Part shown: positions 9,901-20,576 of the stretch, one piece after another
How positions within the stretch are numbered: the stretch's first letter is position 1
How the letters are laid out: each line of letters opens with the position of its first letter
NCBI GenBank assembly: GCA_003116995.1
Contig: BDSL01000050.1
Location: 620,001 to 684,000, forward strand
Length of the DNA: 64,000 bases
Origin: Yamagishiella unicocca
Lineage: Eukaryota; Chlorophyta; Chlorophyceae; Chlamydomonadales; Volvocaceae
Direction: 5' to 3'
Program-made: the position numbers and the translations under genes
The notes under the pieces: model-generated
What the model was told of the DNA's origin: nothing
The model's database searches: none
What the model saw: only the letters and a program-made list of their open reading frames with translations

Positions 9901-11169
9901 CACTTGGCGCAGTCAACTCATTGCTGTCTGCGCTCACATCGGCCCCCCTCCACACCACCCCCCTCCACATCACCCCCTCCACACCACCCCCCTCCACACC
10001 ACCCCCCTCTCCAGGTGGTGCGGCAAGTGCCGCCAGATCGGCCCCTTCCTTGACACGTTGGTGGACAAGTACCCCGGAGTGGTGGGTGCCGGCGCGTGTG
10101 TGTACCTGTGTGTTTTTGCACCACTGCACCGCTGCGGGGGTTCGAGGGAGACCGCTGCGGGGGGGGGGGGGAGGTTGATAAGAGAATCCGCGAATGCACG
10201 GCCGACAAACCCGTGGTGGTGGTGGGGATCCATGTGGGCGTGTGAGTGTGGTGGGGGGGAGAGGCTGGCGGCGTGTATCGCTGTTGCAGGGCCTCTCGCT
10301 GAAGTTGCCGCACTGTGGGAGCAATGTTTGGCTAGGGTGCTCAGTCGACAGGTCCTAAGTACGCCCGAAAGCACGGCGCCCTCTCGGCCGGCTTGCCCCC
10401 CTTGCTTCACCTGCCTTACCACCGGCCTTACCACCTCACCCAACGCCGTGTTCCAGCTATCCCTGCTCCTGTGTCGTGCGGCCTACGCGTTCGCTCGTCA
10501 GCGTCCCTCGCCCCTCCCCCGAACCCCCTTCCACGGCACCAGTCACACCTTGCGCTACCTGACCCAACCCGTCCCGAAAACCCTAAACTCTCCCGATCAC
10601 CCCCCCCCCCCTCACCCCACGGTCTTCCCCCCACGGTCTCACCCCCCGATCACCCCCCGGTCTCCCCCCCGGTCTTCCCTCCAGTCCCGCCCCCCGATCA
10701 CCCCCCCGATCACCCCCCCCCCCGGTCTCCGCCCCGTCACCCCCCCCCCCCCGATCAACCCCCCCGGTCTCCCCCCCGGTCCCGCCCGCAGACATTCGCC
10801 AAGTTCGACACCACCTCCCCGGAGCTGGAGGCGCTGTCGGGCGAGCTGGGGGTCAAGGCGCTGCCCGCCTTCCACTTCTTCAAGGTGGGCTGTGTCGCGG
10901 AAATCAACGGAAGTTGGGGCGGGGGCGGGTCATGTGCACTCCAGGGGAGGCCAGGCGGTCTGCCGGATGGCGGCGGGGGCGTGTGGGGCGGCGGCTGGCC
11001 GGACTCCCGGTGGCGGTGCCTGGTCTTACCTGCCCCTCCCCCCGCCCTCCGCGTTGCCCCTCCCCTCCTGCCTGCGGCTGTACGGCAGGGCGGCAAGGTG
11101 GTCCACGAGCCGGTGGCGGGCTACAAGAAGAAGCTTCTGGAGGACGCCGTGGCTGGCATTGCGGCATAA
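3992..11169 (+). CDS. 2-Cys peroxiredoxin-thioredoxin fusion protein, probably organelle-targeted
   Basis: Exons: 3992-4267, 4389-4428, 5186-5265, 6412-6465, 7034-7107, 7596-7774, 8388-8455, 8891-8977, 9387-9490, 10015-10081, 10792-10884, 11089-11169. They join in frame to 400 codons plus TAA. Residues 1-~85 form a basic, Ser/Ala-rich presequence containing ARGFAS, which resembles a mitochondrial cleavage site. Residues ~93-286 are a typical 2-Cys peroxiredoxin: peroxidatic Cys138 in [13 protein letters not shown] at 181-184, resolving Cys259 in EVCPANW, and the C-terminal YF at 280-281 linked to hyperoxidation sensitivity. Residues ~290-400 are a thioredoxin fold with WCGKC (Cys323/Cys326) and cis-Pro368. 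The family reduces H2O2 and organic peroxides and needs thioredoxin for recycling, so the fusion may carry its own reductant (inference). The start could also be Met7 (4010). All introns but the last-exon boundary are repeat-rich; 10 of 11 donors have GT followed by purine or the consensus A/G. Confidence 0.9.
5288..5371 (-). repeat. Intronic element family C, copy 1
   Basis: Antisense, 22 nt after the exon 3 donor of the peroxiredoxin-thioredoxin gene. Blocks GGGTTTCGAAGG, CCCGTG and GATGCATGCTGGAG are retained. Confidence 0.65.
5409..5483. repeat. (GGGT)n microsatellite in intron 3
   Basis: Near-perfect GGGTGGGT tract inside intron 3 of the peroxiredoxin-thioredoxin gene. Confidence 0.9.
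5597..5668 (-). repeat. Intronic element family A, copy 1
   Basis: Contains TGATAAGAGAATCCGCGAAT then CCACGGCCGACAAACC. Same intron as C copy 1. Confidence 0.85.
6018..6081. repeat. (CCA)n microsatellite
   Basis: About 20 CCA/CAC triplets in intron 3 of the peroxiredoxin-thioredoxin gene. Confidence 0.9.
6175..6348. repeat. ~21-bp C-rich minisatellite
   Basis: About eight copies of a unit containing CCCAAACCCGCCCCCCACCC in intron 3, upstream of the exon 4 acceptor. Confidence 0.9.
6536..6806. repeat. ~27-bp G-rich minisatellite
   Basis: About ten units of GGGAGGGAAGCCGGGGGCGG type alternating with GCGCAGACG/GCGCAGAGG, in intron 4. Confidence 0.9.
7108..7343. repeat. ~21-bp minisatellite starting at the exon 5 donor
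   Basis: About eleven copies of GGAGGGGCAGGCAGGTGAAG. The array begins at the GT of the exon 5 donor, so each unit carries a decoy GCAGGTGAAG or GCAGGTGCAG splice-like motif. Confidence 0.9.
7389..7434 (-). repeat. Intronic element family F, copy 1
   Basis: Complement of the sense block CGACCATGCGCCAACTATCC with a few changes, in intron 5. One of two copies not obeying the orientation rule. Confidence 0.6.
7804..7876 (-). repeat. Intronic element family C, copy 2
   Basis: GGTTTCGAGGGAGACCCGTG then AAAAAACCGTTTAGAG, 30 nt after the exon 6 donor. Confidence 0.85.
8221..8246. repeat. Interstitial telomere-like repeat
   Basis: Three TTTAGGG-type units (one degenerate) in intron 6 of the peroxiredoxin-thioredoxin gene. 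Confidence 0.7.
8545..8645 (-). repeat. Intronic elements F (8545-8572) and C-end (8604-8645)
   Basis: GTATTAAAAACGTTTTACGC matches family F. ATTTCGAGATGCATGCTGGA matches the distal end of family C. Both are near the exon 7 donor. Confidence 0.6.
9048..9129. repeat. Degenerate telomere-like repeat
   Basis: Several CCTAAACCC units interspersed with CCGACCTAAATACGT-like spacers in intron 8. Confidence 0.6.
10161..10213 (-). repeat. Intronic element family A, copy 2
   Basis: G-run then TTGATAAGAGAATCCGCGAA and GCACGGCCGACAAACC, 80 nt after the exon 10 donor. Confidence 0.85.
10590..10788. repeat. C-rich CCCCGATCA / CCGGTCT repeats
   Basis: Irregular array of CCCCGATCACC and CCCCGGTCTC units forming an extreme polypyrimidine tract up to the exon 11 acceptor. 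Confidence 0.8.
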
Positions 11170-13829
11170 GGGGGGTCCGAGGAGTGGATGCAGGCGGGGC
11201 GGGGCGGGGGGGGGGTGAGTGGATGGGTTTGGGACGAAGCCCGCAGGACGACAGGCGGCAGGCAGGCCGGGGGGCGCGAGGGGAGAAGAGGGGAGGCGGG
11301 CGAGGTGTGCGCGTGCTTCCTTCAGCCACTCTCGCCAAACGTGAAGGGCGCCTCTTCTTCGTGCCCCGGTCTGGCTTACGCACGAACCGGCTGCGCCGTT
11401 GCTTTTCGCCATGTTTTGCCATGTTTGAAGATTGCCCGCCTCGAAGGGGGATGTGCTGGACCCGCGCTGAGAACACCGGTAGGGCGTCTTCTGGCGCACG
11501 CAGGTCGTGTGTGCAGGTCGTGTGCGCTGTTGTCGAGCATGCGTCCGAGGCAATCTAGCAAGCAAACCGATGAGCAGGTCAGCGGATCAGCGGCCCATGG
11601 ACCTGGCTGCTGAGACACATGCTCACAGAGCCTCCGGGGCGGAGACCGGCGTGTGTATGCATCCCCACATCCCCACATCCCCACATTTCCGCATTTCCGC
11701 AGCTGCGTGCCGCGGTATCAGGTGGCGCAATCACCCGGCTCCTTGGCACGCTCGTTGGGTCTGGTGGCACGGGGGACGGCCCTACCTGGCCGCCGTACGG
11801 CACGATATCCTCGTTGATATTCGTTGAGTTCGGTGCGATGGTGTACGATGGTTGGTCTGCGCAGTGCGGCCCGTCATGCGCCTGTGGTGAGGGTCTTTTG
11901 AGCTCTCAGCAGAGCTGCCTGTGTGCGCGTGTGTGCGTTGTGTTGTGAAGGCTGTCCGATTGGGCGTGTTGAGCCCACGCCTTTGTTGCGCCGCGCCGGC
12001 GCCGTACGGGCGTTATATTGTAACGACCGGCACGTTGGGATGGGGACATGGGATGCGCATTCCTGCGGGTAGTACCTGTTACCCTGGGCCCCACACCGGT
12101 ACGACAGAGCCATCGGGCACCTTGCGGGTGTTGCTACAGCCACGCGACGCGACTGCGCCTGGTTTGCATACCCGACGGGTCGTACGTACGTAGTACGACG
12201 CCTCGGGTTCGGTTCAAGGGACGCAGGCATTATTGCAGCTTTGCAAGAGGAGCCTACCCTATCCGGATTCGCGGCCCCAGGCATCGGCCCCTGAGGGTTC
12301 CACAATGCGTTCGCGCCGTGCCCATCGGGACTGGCGCTACTCTGGCGGCTGTCCACACCTCCGGCGGTCACTCGCGAGCTACCTCATTGCCGGCCCTGAT
12401 GCCCGCACGCTGTCGTGACACAGCACGTGATTGACACAGTGCTGGCACGACCGATAGCAGCGGCGGCTTGATGCAACTCTTCCTGCTTCAGGCGGGCTTG
12501 GGCGGGCTCTGGTGTCGGCCACCTTTGGGGCTGTCCTAATGTCTGCACCTTTGGTCAGCGCCGGCAACCGACAGGAAAGCGTTACTGCATGGCTAGGAGG
12601 CCATGGCAGGCGGCTTTTGGGAAAGGACGCACGGCGGCGGTCGTAGGCCAGACCAGGGCCCTCCATGGCCCAGCACATCCGCTCCGGCGCCCAGCACCCA
12701 GTGCGCTGTACTCCTGGGGAGGCGTGGCGTTTTGGATGCTGGATGGTACTATGGGAATTGAAGATTATTTGTCGCCGGCGAAATGCTGATACTGCGAGCG
12801 TTACGAGGAAAGGCGAGTTGTATGTAGGTCATTGTTGTGCATGGAGATATTTTCACGTTGTGCTTGAAGTACATATTCCCTTGCGTTTGCACAGGGATAT
12901 TCCTGATGTACTGGCACGGTCATGTGCTCGATGTGCCGTTGTCTGTTAGGGCGACAGTTGTGAACCTTCATGCCAATTCATGCAGACGAATGCACCATAC
13001 GTTCAGGCCTGAACGATCATTTTTGAGCTACTTAATAGAGCTTTCTGAACATGGGTGACTCAATCGATGCCGTGAGCCTGCGTGCTAGGTTTGTTTGCCG
13101 GTCGACGATCTCGATTAAGACCAGAAGTGGCATGAATCAAAACAGGTTTACGTATTAATATTGAAAATGAGAACGAAAATGTTCGTTTGGCGGCGAGCGT
13201 TACGATTAAGTTTGCCAGTAGCACAGCGGAACACATGGTGCCCACACGACAAAGCCGAAGATTGTCTGTGCATAATCATTAAGCAGAATAGATAAATCGG
13301 TCGCAGCGATGTATGTCTTCCAGGAAGTACTTTCAACCACGACAGTTCTCCGTTGGAAAACCCACTTGCTTACGCTTCCTGTTTGCGCGTTTCCGCACAA
13401 ATATTGTATTAAGGACGTATATAACTTAATATGGCATCTATAGGATGCAAATGTCTGGAGAATAGGCATCAGTCTGACTTGACTTAGTGACTCCATTGCC
13501 ATGGAATTTTGTCTGACCTATGACGTGAACATGCGAATATAAAGATCGGATACATGGGGCCTCTAAGGGCTGTAAACTTGCCGTGGTCCCCCGAGAAGGC
13601 TGTGTTATGCTCGCGCTGTTTGAGTGCGCCGGACACCGATAGTCGACCTGGAAGTTGTACCAGCATAAACAAATATGTAATACAGTTCCACTAGACTGAG
13701 TCTGTCACCTTCACGCGAGTGCAACAGCCTCGAACTGAACGCATTACCGAACTTTACGAAAAGGACATTTCTTGCTCTCGGTGATGACCCACAGCTTCAT
13801 TCTAACTCAGAAGTTCAAATCAGTAGACA
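11170..13829. other. 3' UTR and intergenic region, no gene recognised
   Basis: From about 12030 on I see no exon-like structure. GC content falls clearly between ~12770 and 13760. Short open frames are present but without family resemblance or splice continuity. Confidence 0.5.
12019..12023 (+). terminator. Candidate polyadenylation signal TGTAA
   Basis: First TGTAA, the usual chlorophycean polyadenylation signal, noted downstream of the peroxiredoxin-thioredoxin stop at 11169. It would give an ~850-nt 3' UTR. Confidence 0.4.
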
Positions 13830-16084
13830 ATGGACTGCATGCGCTTGTTCCGCCGAAGTCAGGGAGTTTGCGTTCTGGGTTTGGTGTGGGCGTTGTTCTG
13901 GCCATCGGTCCCTGCAGCCGCTTCCAACCTTCCCAAAGTAGCGCTCTATATGAGCGAGGCTAATGGAGTCCTTGATCTGAAATGGGATAACGGTCCACAG
14001 AATCTTGAGCACCAGCTGCGGGACCTCGGCTTGATCGTCACTGCCGGCGTAGATGGCCAGCCCCAACTCAACGGCGTCGACGCCCCCCAAGCATACGTTA
14101 TTCCGTTTCAGAGTGGAAACACGTTCTACACGTCTGCCGAGGACATGTACGAGGTGGCGTCATTCGTTTCCAGGGGCGGCCTTGTGATCCTCCTGGACGC
14201 TGGAAGTGGCGAAGGCGCTGCCGCGCGCAGTTTTGTGGCCGAAGCTCTCAACTGCAAGGGTAAAACTCAGAGGATTCATCGCGTATATTCTCTATCCTGC
14301 AACTCCCAGCCTACCCTGCGCGCTCGCACTCGCTGTTTATAGATAGGTTGTTAACAACCTTGAATGTAGCGCCCTGGATTGCAGCGCCCCGAACATCCCA
14401 CCCGACGCGCCCAACCTCTGCTTTCCGTTCAAACATGATCACAATATGCAGGTAACTGGTATATCTGCAAGCAATCGAGCGCGGCACAGACGGCGCGCCG
14501 CTTCACCCTCAGCCGCTCCGGAGAGGGGCTGGCCCTCAGCGATTTGGCGCCATCCTTCCTACCAGCCGGCGACGAAGACGGCATCGCCTGGCCCAAGAAG
14601 TTGGAGGATGCGCGCGTCGTTAGCACGCACACCTGGTGCTCCCATGATGACGAGGACCTGATAGCGCGGCCCCTGTACACCGTGAAGGGTGACGACACGA
14701 AGGTTGCCGTCCAGGTGGGTGCATCGCCGAGCCGACAAGGGTGAGCACCCGACCGTCATGGCACGTGCGCCATGCATTTTTTCCTCACGTGCGATCTTGA
14801 CGGCCAGCCGGTTCATCAAGGGCCCGCAGCGAGCTGCTGGGCCTCTCGGCCAGATGACGACTTGCCGTACCGTCATCGATTTTGTCCTTGTACCGGTATC
14901 GGAGGTTAATGAGCGACGGTTGAGATGAACCCTAAACTCCCACGGCTTCAGGGAATGCGATCCGGTGCGATGCGGAAATCTTGGGTCCGTATTTGCTCAT
15001 CACCATTCACCACCTTTTCCGTACTTGCCGTACTTGTAACAGGCCTTCGGCAAGGTCGGCTCGCCTGGCGCCGTGGTGTGGCTGGGCTACAGCTGGAAGG
15101 ACGGCGCCCAGGAGCAGTGGGGGAACCTGTTGCGCAAGCTCATCACCGACTTTGCCAACGGTACGTGAGGCGTGAGACCGTGCGCCATGATCTCCAACTC
15201 CTAAGAAGCGAACAAGCGGACAAAAACGCGGACAAAAACGCGTAACAGTCCCTACATTCTTATGTGCGCAATCGACGAATGTGTCCCGACCTACTTGAAA
15301 CGAGGGGCAAATCTCAATGTACGGCACGCGCATCATCCTTGCCGCTCGGCTCCAGGTGACGCCCAGGGATCAGATCGATCATTGCTGTCCCAGACCTTCG
15401 TGAACATAGCAGCTTGTGTGCTAGGCCCCCCCAAGGTGACGGAAGGCGACTGCACATTCATTCGCCCGCCCTTATGCATGACGTCCCGCAGGTGCGTACA
15501 AGGCGCCCACAGCGGCGAGCCAGGATCCCAAACTGCTCTACGATGTGGACCACATGATTGAGGAGGTCGCCGACGCCGGCGAGGAGATCCACAGCGTGTT
15601 GCGCCTGCTGCAGGAGGGCCCTGCCGTCTACCCGCCGCCGCCCGGGTCGCCCGTGTTCACGACCACCCAACCTCCACCGCCCAATGGCAACGGCAACGGC
15701 AACGGTAATGGGAACGGTAATGGCAACGGCAATGGCAATGGCAACGGCAATGGCAACGGCAACGGCAATGGCAACGGCAATGGCAACGGCAATGGCAACG
15801 GCAATGGCAACGGCAATGGCAATGGGAATAATGGCAACGGCAACGGTAATGGTGGAAGTAATGGCAACGGCAACGGGAATGGGAATGGAAACGGTAATAA
15901 TGGAAATGGCAATGGGAATGGCAGGCGCAGCGCTGCCGAGGTCTCGCAGGGGGTCCGACGCCGTTTACTGGCTGCGCACCACACGAGGAGCAACAATCAC
16001 GTTGGCGCTAGTGGCAGCAATAAGGGCGGTGAGAGCCGCGGCCACATCAGCGGCAGCGACGGTAACGGTCTTTTGGGCCGTTAA
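13830..16084 (+). CDS. Secreted protein with globular domain and (Asn-Gly)n tail, paralogue A
   Basis: Exons 13830-14259, 14452-14714, 15043-15160 and 15492-16084 join in frame to 467 residues. The N-terminus is a signal peptide (LFRRSQGVCVLGLVWALFW, then PAAAS). The next ~270 residues match the minus-strand paralogue at 22255-24830 exon for exon, with the same intron phases. Shared motifs include LYMSEANGVLDLKWDNGP, FVSRGGLVILLDAGSGEGAA, a Cys-containing NWYICKQ and VVWLGYSWKDGAQEQWG. The alternating hydrophobic strands and Gly-rich turns suggest a class-I glutamine-amidotransferase-like or flavodoxin-like fold, but this is a guess and no catalytic triad is claimed. A module ending GPAVYPPPP leads into ~85 residues of almost pure NG repeats, then a basic Ser/Gly-rich tail. 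Secretion and YPPPP favour a cell-wall or extracellular-matrix role (inference). Confidence 0.85.
15685..15932 (+). repeat. Hexanucleotide (AAYGGC)n array encoding Asn-Gly repeats
   Basis: About 40 AAY-GGN codon pairs with silent AAC/AAT variation, inside the last exon of paralogue A. Confidence 0.95.
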
Positions 16085-16774
16085 CGTACGAGCGAAAGTT
16101 GAATAATCCAACGAGGCCATCTGGTTTGCCGCTATACTTCACTTGTTTAGTAGACACTTCTGGGGGCTATTTCATCATCCCGGCGTTGAGGAGTTGCGCT
16201 AGATAGCGTGTAGTCATTTCGTCGAGCCTGTTCCTCTGTCTGTACACGTCCGAGCGCCTCGCGCACCCCGTATGTTTCATCTGACATCGACGCTTGGAGA
16301 GGTAAATGAATTGTGTATATAGCAGTATAGTGAGCGTTGCGGCGGCTCGCTCCCGGCCTTGAAGAATAATCTGCTTAGTCGTTGCGATAACTTGTTGTGC
16401 GCGCGTGGCTGCCTGCCATGCGCGGGCCGTAACATTGTGTGCTACTATTTAGGGCGGGGGTTCTAAGAACCCACGGTTTGCGGGCGGCAATATCTGACGC
16501 CATGTTGTTTGAACGCCTTCTCAAGTAGGCTGCATGTGTAGTGGAGGCCCTGTTGGGGCCTCTTAATGTAGGCTGCGTACAGAATAATGTACATAGCTGT
16601 GATGCTCACCAAGTAATTGGAACGCTGCGCAGCGCGAGCCGTATTGCATATTAGCGGATCCGGTTGGTAGATGGAGCCGGTACAGTGGGTTCCAGACACG
16701 GCAAAAGGCAGAACACCGTTGGTAGTAGTAACTGACACAGTGGTCCCCAGACCTTACGGTTGGTGTTGCTGAAC

Positions 16775-16857
16775 ATAGTCTGTGGGATGCTGGTGGCGAT
16801 AAAAAATTACGTAAGATAGTCTGTGGGATGCTGGTGGTGATAAAAAATTACGTACTG
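16775..16857. repeat. ~40-bp tandem duplication
   Basis: AGTCTGTGGGATGCTGGTGG followed by a GATAAAAAATTACGTA segment occurs twice in tandem. Confidence 0.9.
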
Positions 16858-17184
16858 TACCTTGCCGTGCTTCAGTTTTCTCACGTAGGTGCTAAAGATG
16901 CTCACCTTGCAAGCAGTGCGCCCAAAAAATATATTGTGTACTGTACGTAGTACCTCGCCGTACGTGCTTCAATTTACTCGCGTAGATGATCCAGCTTGCT
17001 CACCTTGCAAGCAGTGCGCCGCCCCTCCCTTGTTGACGAGAGATGGTACTGCTGCTGGAGTTGAGGTTGTGCGTCCTAATAATTTCGAGACGGGGCGGGG
17101 TTAGGCGGACTTGCGGCCTTACTTTGAAATGTATGGCCCGGCCGCCTTCCATAGCGGCGATGACGATGCGATACGGTGTGCGCG

Positions 17185-17272
17185 TCACTAAATGGTTGCT
17201 GCTGCCCAACAATATAAATCGGTATTTGCGTCACTAAATGGTTGCTGCTGCCCAACAATATAAATCGGTATC
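17185..17272. repeat. ~44-bp tandem duplication
   Basis: Two copies of a unit containing CACTAAATGGTTGCTGCTGC and ending in AATATAAATCGGTAT. Confidence 0.9.
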
Positions 17273-17392
17273 CGTAGCAGCTTGGGGCCTTTACTAGGGC
17301 ACGGTAAACAGTGTGCGAGCGTGCTGCTGGTCTGTGGTCATGCGCACCCAGACCGGCGCGTTTGATGCTCCTAAGCCATCTTTGTAGTAAAT

Positions 17393-17455
17393 CTGGTAGT
17401 ACCGGTAACTCTGATAGTACCGGTAAACCTGGTAGTACCGGTAACCCTGGTAAAC
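17393..17455. repeat. ~18-bp tandem repeat
   Basis: Four imperfect copies of TGGTAGTACCGGTAACTC type. Confidence 0.85.
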
Positions 17456-17514
17456 AGTGGGTCGCGGACCACTGGCGTTATGTTTTGGTTGAGGCCGTGG
17501 GCCTTGCTGGCCCT

Positions 17515-17657
17515 TGCTTGTACGTAGTAGCAGATATTACGTCAGGCTTCGCCTTGCTTACTGTACGTAGTAGCAGATATTACGTCAGGCTTCGCCTTGC
17601 TTGCTTGTACGTAGTAGCAGATATTACGTCAGGCTTCGCCTTGTTTGCTTCTACGTA
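17515..17657. repeat. ~42-bp tandem repeat, three copies
   Basis: Units contain TACGTAGTAGCAGATATTAC and GTCAGGCTTCGCCTTG. Confidence 0.9.
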
Positions 17658-17857
17658 GGGCTCTCAACTGCTGGCACTATATTTGCAGTTCCTAAATCTG
17701 CAGCAAGAAGCGACGAGTTGTGTAAACTCCTAGACCATGTGCTGACCCGCGTTCCTCGCATGTGAGTGCTGCTGACCCGCGTTCCTCGCATTCAGGATGC
17801 GTCCTGCCTAGCCCAACACGTCATACGCAGGGTGGAGGGTAATTGTGGGTTGTGTAC

Positions 17858-17905
17858 GTTACAGTGAGTTCCAGACCAAAAGGCAGAAGCATCGGGCACA
17901 TTACC
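17858..17905 (+). repeat. Dispersed 45-bp repeat G, copy
   Basis: Matches the consensus GTTACAGTGGGTTCCAGACC followed by AAAAGGTAGAACCATCGGGC. Confidence 0.75.
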
Positions 17906-18349
17906 TGACACTGAAGGAGACAAAAGAGACAGAAATCCGGTTGCACCGTGGCAAAGGCAAACCACCAGTTACTACTACTACGTACGACACCACCAGCCAA
18001 CAGCCCAGGGACAAGAACAGCGACAGCCACCACGTCGGGTTTTTTTTGCGCTATAGGCTCTCCTCAGCGGAGGATGTTGAAGGACCGTGCCTGGCCCGCT
18101 GGCCGTTCGCGTTCGGGGACAAATGTTGCCTGCTACACACAATCGCGTTAGGTAAGTCACCTTCCCCACCTTGCATTTTGGTCCTAACACCTCACATACG
18201 CCATCACCGCGACGCGACATCACCGCGACGCGACACATACATACCGTGGGTCCCAAACGCACAAGGACAGGCAAGTGCCGCGCATGCTAATCTACAGAAT
18301 GGCCGAAAACAATCCCCAAAAGGACAGGGAAAAAATTGGACTTTGGGTC

Positions 18350-18403
18350 CCTGTAACGGTTACAGTGGGTTCCAGACCAAAAGGTAGAACCATCGGGCAC
18401 ATC
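18350..18403 (+). repeat. Dispersed 45-bp repeat G, best copy
   Basis: Preceded by the near-palindrome TGTAACGGTTACA; the full 45-bp consensus is present. Confidence 0.8.
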
Positions 18404-18536
18404 GCCTGGGCACATGTTATTGGGGAACAGCAAGTAGAGATTCGACCTCATGCCTGGGCAGCTGGATGGCCCAAGCCCACAGCTGGGCTCCGCGGCGGTG
18501 ACCTGTGGGCCACACTAAGGCATCGTCAGTAGTTGT

Positions 18537-18573
18537 TGTAACGGTTACAGTGGGTTCCAGACCAAGAGGTAGT
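18537..18573 (+). repeat. Dispersed repeat G, partial copy
   Basis: TGTAACGGTTACAGTGGG core plus TTCCAGACCAAGAGGTAG. Confidence 0.75.
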
Positions 18574-18667
18574 GTTGCGTCGCGTCGTAGCTTAGGGTCG
18601 TGCGTGTCGAGGCGTGGGGGTTCCGCCTGGGGTCCGTTCTGGGGCGCCGTTAGTTGCCTCAGGACCG

Positions 18668-18806
18668 GGCGGCAAGGCGCCAGCCCTCCGTCTCGGTTTT
18701 CAGTTTTCAGCAAGGCGCCAGCCCTCCGCCTGCGCTTTCAGTTTTCAGCAAGGGGCCAGCCCTCCAGCTCGGTTTTCAGTTCCCGGCAAGGGGCCAGCCC
18801 TCGCTT
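18668..18806. repeat. ~36-bp tandem repeat, four copies
   Basis: Units begin GGCAAGGCGCCAGCCCTCC (or GGGGCCAGCCCTC) and end in TTTTCAGTTTTCA or TTTTCAGTTCCC. Confidence 0.9.
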
Positions 18807-20540
18807 CGGGGTGGATTTCCCTGTTCGGGCCGTGGCCCGGTCCTGGTTTGCGCTTGCTCGGTGTTGGAGGCCTCTGATGGTTGGGTTGGTTCCGTTTTTG
18901 GCCCCCCTTGGGCATATTTATTTGCGCGGGCGGGGACTTCTGTCCCCATCTGGTCTAGTTTTGTTTCCTGCTATGGCCTCCCGGCGTGTGTGTTCGGTAC
19001 CCGTCTGGCTGCTGTGCTCGGTGGCCCGCGACCACCTCTTCCCTCGTTGGCCAGCTGCAGCCCGCCGCTGAACCGTTGACAGCTCCGGAGCCACGGTGTC
19101 GTACGCCTCTCCTGCAACGATCTTACTGGTACTGTCCTCAGCACGGGGTGGCCCGGTACCGGGGCTGCCGGCACTGGAGTAAGGGGGACCGCCGGCGTTC
19201 TCGGCTGTTTTTTTATCTCTGCAGTGTTAAGTCCCAGGCAGCAGCGGTTCCTCCGGTCCTCTCTTCCTCACATCGTGTAATCGGGTCTTGTCGCAATCCC
19301 CTCCCGTTCGAGTCAAGGCTCCGTCGGCACCGCACAGCGTTAGCTCAGCAGCCTCACCTCCGGAGCCTCTGCATTTTCAGCGGACGCTCCAAGTTGTCAG
19401 GGCCATCGTCCCATTGCAAATCACTCCCTTTATTATAATGCTCGCGCTTGTCAAGGGAGGCGGATGGCCGCGGATGCAGCGGCGAGTGCGGAATCAATAA
19501 GCAGTAGTCCAGCCGAGAACGCAGACGCCACGGCTTCCCAAACAGATAGACATGACCTTCATTTTATGCCTAGAAGATAATGATTTCGATGGATAATAAT
19601 TTCGGATAGTTGCGAGGAATGACGGAAGAAGGCCGTACTAACGGCCGGTTACGAAATCGTTGCAGGAGCCGCATTGGCTGGTCGTCTGACACCATGTATT
19701 ACTCGCATTCTGACACCAAGTACTAAGTGCACTACATCATACCTAACATGGCAGTCAGTTGGAAGGTTGCGACATCCACACTGCTTTGCGAAATCTGCCA
19801 GGTCGATCATGCACTACTTCTTACTGGCTTCGAATATTCCCAAGTCCTTCACCCACACCAACCTTTCGCGGGCTCGCCGACACGCATCCGCCCGCTGCAA
19901 GCCTTCACGCCCTGACCCCTGACTACAGCCTGTAATCGTCTGTGTGCCCCGTTGACGAGTGAGTGCTCGTCCGGGTGCCCCGTTGCGTCATTATACGGAA
20001 CTTCCCCATAGCTTACCTGCAGTACGCTTTCAATTTTTGAAACGGCGAATAGGGTAGAATAGGGTCAGACGTACACATCAAGAGGAAGATGAAGCCCGAA
20101 GACGTGCTGGTATCTTTATGTTTTCTGCCGGTTCAACAATCGCATACCGCTCACTGCGACAAACGATGCAGACGTACCCCGCCGGTTGACAGCCGCGTCT
20201 CGCAAACTCGCAGAGACGTGGTGAGCGAGAACGTGCTCGGCGTAACACAGCGTCGGCGGCCGCGGGGTCTGGAGCCAGCTCGCAACTAGGGCTGGTTCAC
20301 GCCGCTGAGGCCCCGAGGCCCCATGATCATTCGGTTACTGGAAAGCGAGCTGTCGGTAGTAGTGTCCCTGTCCGGGCGGAATGCACGTTACGATCATCCA
20401 GACACCCAAAATTGCGGGTCTAGTCCTGGCCAGTGCACACCCCCATTGCGATAACTACATGACGCCTACACCATGTCTTTGTCGGTCGGTCTTTGTCTCC
20501 TCCGTCTTTCTCAGTGTCAGGCGATGTGCCCGATGGGTCT

Positions 20541-20576
20541 ACCTCTTGGTCTGGAACCCACTGTAACCGTTACAAC
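20541..20576 (-). repeat. Dispersed repeat G, inverted copy
   Basis: Reverse complement of the core: CTACCTCTTGGTCTGGAACC then CACTGTAACCGTTACA. Confidence 0.75.

Noticed and set aside
15628..15996. Minus-strand poly-Leu/Pro open frame opposite the Asn-Gly repeats
   Set aside because: It is the shadow of the (AAYGGC)n array of the real plus-strand exon.
17845..18387. 180-codon plus-strand open frame
   Set aside because: Both ends lie in copies of the dispersed 45-bp repeat and there is no domain or codon pattern. Kept as intergenic.
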